Of a DNA stretch of 64,000 bases, positions 59,922-64,000 are shown in pieces (within the stretch, counting starts at the first letter, position 1; each line of letters begins with the position of its first letter). The DNA is taken from positions 1 through 64,000 of the forward strand of contig JAFTIA010000010.1 of assembly GCA_017457105.1 (NCBI GenBank), read 5' to 3'. This stretch comes from Lentisphaeria bacterium (GTDB taxonomy: Bacteria > Verrucomicrobiota > Lentisphaeria > Victivallales > Victivallaceae). Made by a program: the position numbers and the translations under genes. A model generated the notes under the pieces. The model worked only from the letters and a program-made list of their open reading frames with translations. It was not told the DNA's origin and searched no databases.

Positions 59922-61595
59922 ATGAAATATTTTTATCTTTTTCCGTTTGTTTTTGCGGCGGTGTTTTTGGTTGCCGAAGAGATCCCCGGCGTGCCCCGTG
60001 ATTCCAATTTCGGCAATACCGGCGGCTACAATGCCACCCGTGTGGAGGCACAGCTCCTTGTCCGGGTCAACGAAGATACCAAAAAGGTCCACTTTATCCG
60101 GGACAACAACGATCCCCGGGTGGTGACCAAGTGTTATCTCCTGAAAAATGTGGATCCTTACCAGTTCCGGGATTATCTGCGGCAGATGGTCCAGTCCAAA
60201 CGGGTCGGCAATGCCACACTGGAGCAGCAGTATCCTTCGCCATCCGCTCCTGCCGGACCCACGCCGCAATCGGCACCGGTGTTGAACGGGCCTGCTGCAC
60301 AGTCGGGATACAATCCTCCTCTCCAGCTGGGGAGCAATACAGCCGTCGAGTGTTTGAAATATGTGGACGGCACCGGGCTTTTGATCGTCAGTGCCGAAGA
60401 ATACCGCTTCAAGGATCACGAAAACGGGATCGGCATCGACAAACTTGTGGCGACACTGGACGATCCTGCCATGGGGGATTTGAGTTTCGGTTCCCAGATG
60501 TTTATTTACATGCCCAAATTCGTTCCGGCGGCATATTTGAAGCCCCTGATCGAAAATGTGGGGATGAATGTAAATGACGTTACCGAATTGTGGCAGGGGA
60601 CGGATATTGTGACCACAGATCCTGATTTGAACTGGCTTATTTTTGATGTATCCAATTATTCCTGCACCAATATCGCCCGGCTTCTGGCAAAGTATGATGT
60701 TCCGCTGCCGCAGGTTCGTCTGCATGTTGCGGTGTACGAACTCTACCGGGAAAACGATGACCGTATGGGGATCGATTTTCAGAACTGGAAAAACAATGAA
60801 GGTGCCGATCTCTTTTCCGTGGGCGGCAGATACCGGAACAACTGGTCAGCGATTTATGACGGGTCCCGGCAGCTTCTCCGTTCCCACGGATCGGAACGCA
60901 CCAGTTTTTACAACTTCAATCCCCGCTGGAATACGCGGTATATCGATTTTCTTGCCTCCATTGGCAAGGCACGGGTGGTGCATACGGGAGAATTGTGCAT
61001 CCGCAACAGTACCGGTGCGGCACTTTCCCGGCAGACCAGTATTTTTTACAGCGATACAGCCAATGCCGTATCCGCCGCAACGGATACACCGGATACCGGC
61101 GTGGGACCCTATGAGTTGTTGAGCAGCATCATCCGGCGGGCTCTGCCCACGGCAAGTGATGTTCCGGTGGGGAAGGGCGAGGCGCAGACGATTACTCCGG
61201 CAAGTATGCAGTTCGGATTTTCCATGGATGTGGACAATGTGGCAGTGGGTTTGGAAGAGACCCATTTCCGGATCAAACTTGTCAATACCAGTCTGATCGG
61301 GTTTACCTCCAAAGGGATGCCCCGTCTTTCGCCCCGGTCGGAAGTGGTGCAGAATGTGAGCCTGCCTTATGGCACGGACTCCTTTGTGATCGGCGGCTTG
61401 CAGAAACAGGAAGTGGTAAAATCCCGTACCGGCATCCCTTTTTTGAAAGATATTCCCTATTTGGGGTATCTTTTTTCCACGGAATCCCGTTCGGTGAAAC
61501 ATGCTGAACTGGTCGTTGTGGCCCGCTGCCAGTGGGATGCCCCGCCTGACAACCCCGCTGCCGCCGCATCCAGCAGAAATCACATGAAGCCGTAA
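59922..61595 (+). CDS. Secretin-like protein, second paralogue
   Basis: This 557-residue paralogue of the preceding protein has a signal peptide (MKYFYLFPFVFAAVFLVA). N-domains with CYLLKNVDPYQFRDYLRQMV follow. A low-complexity Pro/Ala/Ser linker lies near 105-130. The C-terminal hallmark is RTGIPFLKDIPYLGYLF. Both paralogues share a middle motif Y-E-x5-D-x2-MG-x5-WKN. I chose the ATG at 59922 over the GTG at 59916 because the GGGGGGAG lies 6-10 bases upstream. The gap to the first paralogue is 17 bp, so they are probably co-transcribed. Confidence 0.75.
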   Translation: MKYFYLFPFVFAAVFLVAEEIPGVPRDSNFGNTGGYNATRVEAQLLVRVNEDTKKVHFIRDNNDPRVVTKCYLLKNVDPYQFRDYLRQMVQSKRVGNATLEQQYPSPSAPAGPTPQSAPVLNGPAAQSGYNPPLQLGSNTAVECLKYVDGTGLLIVSAEEYRFKDHENGIGIDKLVATLDDPAMGDLSFGSQMFIYMPKFVPAAYLKPLIENVGMNVNDVTELWQGTDIVTTDPDLNWLIFDVSNYSCTNIARLLAKYDVPLPQVRLHVAVYELYRENDDRMGIDFQNWKNNEGADLFSVGGRYRNNWSAIYDGSRQLLRSHGSERTSFYNFNPRWNTRYIDFLASIGKARVVHTGELCIRNSTGAALSRQTSIFYSDTANAVSAATDTPDTGVGPYELLSSIIRRALPTASDVPVGKGEAQTITPASMQFGFSMDVDNVAVGLEETHFRIKLVNTSLIGFTSKGMPRLSPRSEVVQNVSLPYGTDSFVIGGLQKQEVVKSRTGIPFLKDIPYLGYLFSTESRSVKHAELVVVARCQWDAPPDNPAAAASSRNHMKP

Positions 61596-61605
61596 TGGGG
61601 GAGTC

Positions 61606-61634
61606 TTGCAATTGCTCCGTTGAAACAGTATATT
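61606..61634 (+). promoter_or_regulatory. Strong promoter upstream of the duplicated gene start
   Basis: TTGCAA (61606-61611), 17 bp, TATATT (61629-61634). It reads into copy A of the duplicated 5' region, then the hairpin element, then the intact gene. Confidence 0.8.
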
Positions 61635-61646
61635 ACAGTGTGTATT

Positions 61647-61800
61647 TACTTTGACAACGGAGCAGGATATGAGCAGTAAAGCAGAGGAGGCACGGAAATT
61701 GTTCTGTGCCGGGCGGCAAACGTGCCGCTTCGGGGTATCGCGGCGGCTGTTCGGCTATGCCTCACGACTCGCCTTGATCGGAAGATCGAGATCCCGATAG
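61647..61800 (+). pseudogene. Truncated duplicate of the C_GCAxxG gene start, followed by a 43-codon frame
   Basis: 61647-61709 repeats 61855-61917 nearly base for base: the ribosome binding site, ATG (61669) and first 13 codons are the same, with a few mismatches before the ATG. After codon 14 the sequence diverges into a hairpin element. The frame then continues as arginine-rich, non-homologous sequence to a TAG at 61798-61800. It looks like a broken 5' copy rather than a functional gene, though it would be transcribed. Confidence 0.7.
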
Positions 61801-61830
61801 GGCGACAGCGGGCGGCAAACGTGCCGCTTC
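61710..61830. repeat. REP-like double hairpin element
   Basis: A 22-bp block beginning CGGGCGGCAAACGTGCCGC occurs at 61710-61731 and again at 61809-61830, 99 bp apart, in direct orientation. Each contains a perfect hairpin GCGGCA-AACG-TGCCGC (61713-61728 and 61812-61827). Between them lies another imperfect stem, TCGCC..ATCGG with CCGAT..GGCGA (61769-61805). The paired-palindrome layout resembles REPIN/BIME elements. It sits inside the duplicated gene start. Confidence 0.75.
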
Positions 61831-61876
61831 ACCCTTTAACTTACATTTTGCAATTACTTTGATCACGGAGCTGGAT

Positions 61877-62344
61877 ATGAGCAGTAAAGCAGAGGAGGCA
61901 CGGAAATTGTTCTGTGCTGGCGCAAATTGTGCGCAGGCGGTATTCGGGGCATTTGCCGGGGAGTGCGGGTTCACGCAGGAGGAGGCGTTCCGCATGGCAT
62001 CCGGCCTGGGGGGCGGCATGGCGCGGCTCCGGGAAGTTTGCGGAGCCGTGAGCGGGATGGTGCTGGTGCTGAATTGCAAATCCGGCAACGGCGATATTAC
62101 GGACAAGGCCGCTAAAGATCTTCATTATGCCCGGGTGCAGGCTCTTTGCAATGCTTTCCGGCAGGAAACCGGGAGCATCGTCTGCCGGGAATTGCTGGGG
62201 CTGGCGAAGGATCAGCGGGATGCTCCCCGTTCGGAGGCGCGTACCGGGGAATATTACCGGAAACGCCCTTGTGCCGATCTGGTGGCACTGGCGGCGGAGT
62301 TGACGGAAAAATATCTTGCGGAAGCATTGACGGAAAAGAAATAG
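61877..62344 (+). CDS. C_GCAxxG_C_C family redox protein
   Basis: This 155-residue protein of the C_GCAxxG_C_C family is characterised by Cys-rich motifs: [16 protein letters not shown] near residues 13-28, [16 protein letters not shown] near 47-62, and later Cys residues ([22 protein letters not shown]). Members are predicted to bind metal or iron-sulfur clusters and to be redox-active; their role is poorly known. GGAG lies 6 bases before the ATG. The nearest recognisable promoter is before the duplicated copy at 61606-61634; no -10 box was found immediately upstream of this copy. Confidence 0.85.
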   Translation: MSSKAEEARKLFCAGANCAQAVFGAFAGECGFTQEEAFRMASGLGGGMARLREVCGAVSGMVLVLNCKSGNGDITDKAAKDLHYARVQALCNAFRQETGSIVCRELLGLAKDQRDAPRSEARTGEYYRKRPCADLVALAAELTEKYLAEALTEKK

Positions 62345-62348
62345 AACC

Positions 62349-62377
62349 TTGCAATTCCCGCTGCGGTGGGATATATT
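62349..62377 (+). promoter_or_regulatory. Promoter of the UDP-glucuronate decarboxylase gene
   Basis: TTGCAA (62349-62354), 17 bp, TATATT (62372-62377). Identical -35 and -10 boxes and spacer length to 61606-61634. Confidence 0.8.
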
Positions 62378-62426
62378 ACTCCGTGAAAAAGAATTTATGG
62401 GCCATCACAGAAACACGGAGTGGATG

Positions 62427-63389
62427 ATGAAGCGGATTTTGGTGACGGGCGGCAGCGGTTTTCTGGGAAGCTGGCTGTGTGAAAAATTGCTGGAACAGGG
62501 CAATGAAGTTATTTGTGCGGATAACTTTTTTACCGGTGCCAAGCGGAATATTTACCACCTGATGGACGATCACCGGTTTGAGGTCATCCGGCATGATGTA
62601 ACTTTCCCGCTGTATATCGAGTGCGATGAAATTTACAATCTTGCCTGTCCCGCGTCGCCCATCCATTACCAGAAAGACCCTGTGCAGACGGTGAAAACCT
62701 GCGTGCACGGCGCCATCAATATGCTGGGGCTTGCCAAGCGCACCGGGGCAAAGATCCTGCAAGCCTCCACCAGCGAAGTTTACGGCGACCCGGTGATCCA
62801 TCCGCAGGTGGAAAGTTACTGGGGAAATGTAAACCCCATCGGTATCCGTTCCTGTTATGATGAGGGCAAACGCTGTGCGGAAACGTTGTTCAGCTGTTAC
62901 AGGATGCAGTGCGGGATGCCGGTCAAGATCATCCGCATTTTCAATACCTACGGCCCCCGGATGCACCCCAATGACGGGCGTGTGGTCAGCAATTTTATTC
63001 TTCAGGCATTGCAGGGGAAGGATATCACCATATACGGCGATGGATCCCAGACACGGAGTTTCTGTTACCGGGATGATCTGATCGACGGGATGATGCGCCT
63101 CATGGCTACTCCGGACGATGTTACCGGCCCCGTGAACGTGGGGAATCCGGGTGAATTTACCATTCTCCAGCTGGCGGAAGAGGTCATTGAATTGACCGGG
63201 TCAACATCAAAAATTGTGCGGATGCCGCTTCCGGCGGATGACCCCAAACAGCGGAAACCGGACATCTCCAAAGCGCAGGAACTGCTGAACTGGCAGCCTG
63301 TGACGCCGCTCCGGGAAGGATTGATCCGCACCATTGCCTATTTTGACGATCTTCTGAAAACGGATCCGGACTTCTGCAAACAGCCGTAA
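62427..63389 (+). CDS. UDP-glucuronate decarboxylase (UDP-xylose synthase)
   Basis: It decarboxylates UDP-glucuronate to UDP-xylose with bound NAD, for polysaccharide or glycan synthesis. This is an extended SDR fold. The N-terminal [12 protein letters not shown] binds NAD, the catalytic YDEGK gives Tyr and Lys ([12 protein letters not shown]), and TSEVYGDP and [20 protein letters not shown] are typical of the UXS group. GGAG at 62417-62420 favours the ATG at 62427; 62424 is three bases closer. Length about 320. The substrate-specific call is well supported by these motifs. Confidence 0.9.
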   Translation: MKRILVTGGSGFLGSWLCEKLLEQGNEVICADNFFTGAKRNIYHLMDDHRFEVIRHDVTFPLYIECDEIYNLACPASPIHYQKDPVQTVKTCVHGAINMLGLAKRTGAKILQASTSEVYGDPVIHPQVESYWGNVNPIGIRSCYDEGKRCAETLFSCYRMQCGMPVKIIRIFNTYGPRMHPNDGRVVSNFILQALQGKDITIYGDGSQTRSFCYRDDLIDGMMRLMATPDDVTGPVNVGNPGEFTILQLAEEVIELTGSTSKIVRMPLPADDPKQRKPDISKAQELLNWQPVTPLREGLIRTIAYFDDLLKTDPDFCKQP

Positions 63390-63399
63390 GGCTGTATGC

Positions 63400-63427
63400 T
63401 TGTAAAAACAGAATCCGGGTTTATATT
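63400..63427 (+). promoter_or_regulatory. Promoter of the ROK kinase gene
   Basis: TTGTAA (63400-63405), 16 bp, TATATT (63422-63427), 43 bp upstream of the ATG. Confidence 0.65.
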
Positions 63428-63470
63428 TTCGTCTGACAAATTTCATTTTCATTATAGAAGGAGTGATAAA

Positions 63471-64000
63471 ATGACTCAACCCCGTTATGTGATCGGTTAC
63501 GATGTTGGCGGTACCAAACTCGGTATCGGGCTGGCTTCCACGGACGGCAAACTGCTGGGCTCCGCCATGCTGCCCAATAAAGACACCTATCCGGAAGACG
63601 TCCTTCCGGAAGCCCTCCGCATTTCCAAACAGCTTCTTGCCGATGCCGGTCTTTCCACAAAGGATCTGGCGGCATTCGGTATTTCCAGCCCCTATCCGGC
63701 GGATCCGGTGAACGGCATCATGACGGCTCCCACCAACAATAAATTCTGGCGTAATGTGCCGATCCGCAAATATTTTGAAGACAATCTCGGCATTGCCGGG
63801 TGTTTTGAAAACGATGCCAACTGCGCCGCTCTTGCCGAATGGTTTTTCGGTGCGGGGCGCGGATGCAAAGATTTTATTTTCCTGACCATGAGTACCGGTA
63901 TCGGTGCCGGGATCATCGCCGCCGATAAACTGGTGCGGGGGAAAGGATTCTTTGCCGGGGAACTGGGCCACATGGTGGTCAAGCCGGACGGCCGCTACTG
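63471..64000 (+). CDS. ROK-family sugar kinase (glucokinase-like), partial at right edge
   Basis: The first 176 codons are present; the gene runs off the window. The N-terminus has the phosphate-binding GYDVGGTKLGIGL. ENDANCAALAE contains the catalytic Asp. TMSTGIGAGII and FAGELGHMVV follow in the order of ROK proteins. The sequence ends with a Cys that probably opens the zinc-binding cluster. ROK members are kinases for glucose, N-acetylglucosamine or similar sugars, or DNA-binding repressors; no HTH precedes this one, so a kinase is likely. AGAAGGAG lies upstream. Confidence 0.88.
   Translation, partial: MTQPRYVIGYDVGGTKLGIGLASTDGKLLGSAMLPNKDTYPEDVLPEALRISKQLLADAGLSTKDLAAFGISSPYPADPVNGIMTAPTNNKFWRNVPIRKYFEDNLGIAGCFENDANCAALAEWFFGAGRGCKDFIFLTMSTGIGAGIIAADKLVRGKGFFAGELGHMVVKPDGRY

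Noticed and set aside
61669-61800. 43-codon frame as a real small protein gene
   Set aside because: Only its first 14 codons match a protein; the rest is translated hairpin element. It is better explained as a broken duplicate, although translation of a short leader cannot be excluded.

Overview
The window is bacterial chromosome, about 55% GC, densely packed with ordinary genes. Many neighbours overlap by four bases (ATGA), which suggests translational coupling. I saw no phage, plasmid, transposase or CRISPR genes. The style points to the PVC group, most likely a Lentisphaeria/Victivallis-like anaerobe. The clues are a TIGR04073-type exosortase-associated protein, several GspE-like ATPases, tandem secretin-like proteins, a GntR regulator with a LacI-type sensor, very large secreted polysaccharide-related proteins, and a cell-wall enzyme fusion. 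This placement is inference, not a search result.

Layout. 1-7177: uvrA and a GntR/LacI-type regulator run leftward; leuB, rnc and an iron alcohol dehydrogenase run rightward from a promoter with a perfect palindrome between its -35 and -10. 7178-8322: a gene-free, repeat-rich and hairpin-rich segment. 8323-14132: a secreted SGNH hydrolase and a 1,500-residue secreted beta-propeller protein, divergently transcribed. 14230-20773: a type IV pilus/type II secretion motor operon (two GspE/PilB ATPases, PilT, PilC/GspF) ending in coaX. 21244-31459: a mostly rightward run with an exosortase-associated protein, a Skp-like chaperone, a membrane protein, a D123/CDC123 homologue, prfB, hisI, a fused MurB-Ddl enzyme, a TlpA-like thioredoxin, argS and a sialidase-like protein. 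31766-37540: an ACT-domain protein, then a leftward division/envelope cluster (UDP-sugar pyrophosphorylase, small protein, ftsW, ftsA, membrane protein). 37698-45074: a peptide/opine-type ABC transporter operon in which the binding protein is fused to one permease, ending in an AraC regulator. 45220-51898: a leftward lipid A acyltransferase-like gene, HAD phosphatase, TIM-barrel isomerase, and a redox cluster (OYE-like, fumarate-reductase-like flavoprotein, SDR). 52087-54196: a DtxR/MntR regulator and an MFS transporter. 54288-58015: a leftward operon from an RdgC-like protein to thyX. 58218-64000: tRNA-Asn, two secretin-like paralogues, a C_GCAxxG protein preceded by a duplicated gene start and a hairpin element, UDP-glucuronate decarboxylase, and a ROK kinase cut by the right edge.

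The most unusual signals are: (1) a dispersed intergenic repeat family at three loci, each with exactly four 10-bp units plus 9-bp arrays and a conserved dyad block; (2) multi-hairpin elements in which an outer stem encloses two perfect hairpins; (3) the MurB-Ddl fusion; (4) the binding-protein/permease fusion; (5) the duplicated 5' end with a REP-like insert at 61647-61917; (6) the D123 homologue beside RF2; and (7) a recurrent -10 box TATATT.
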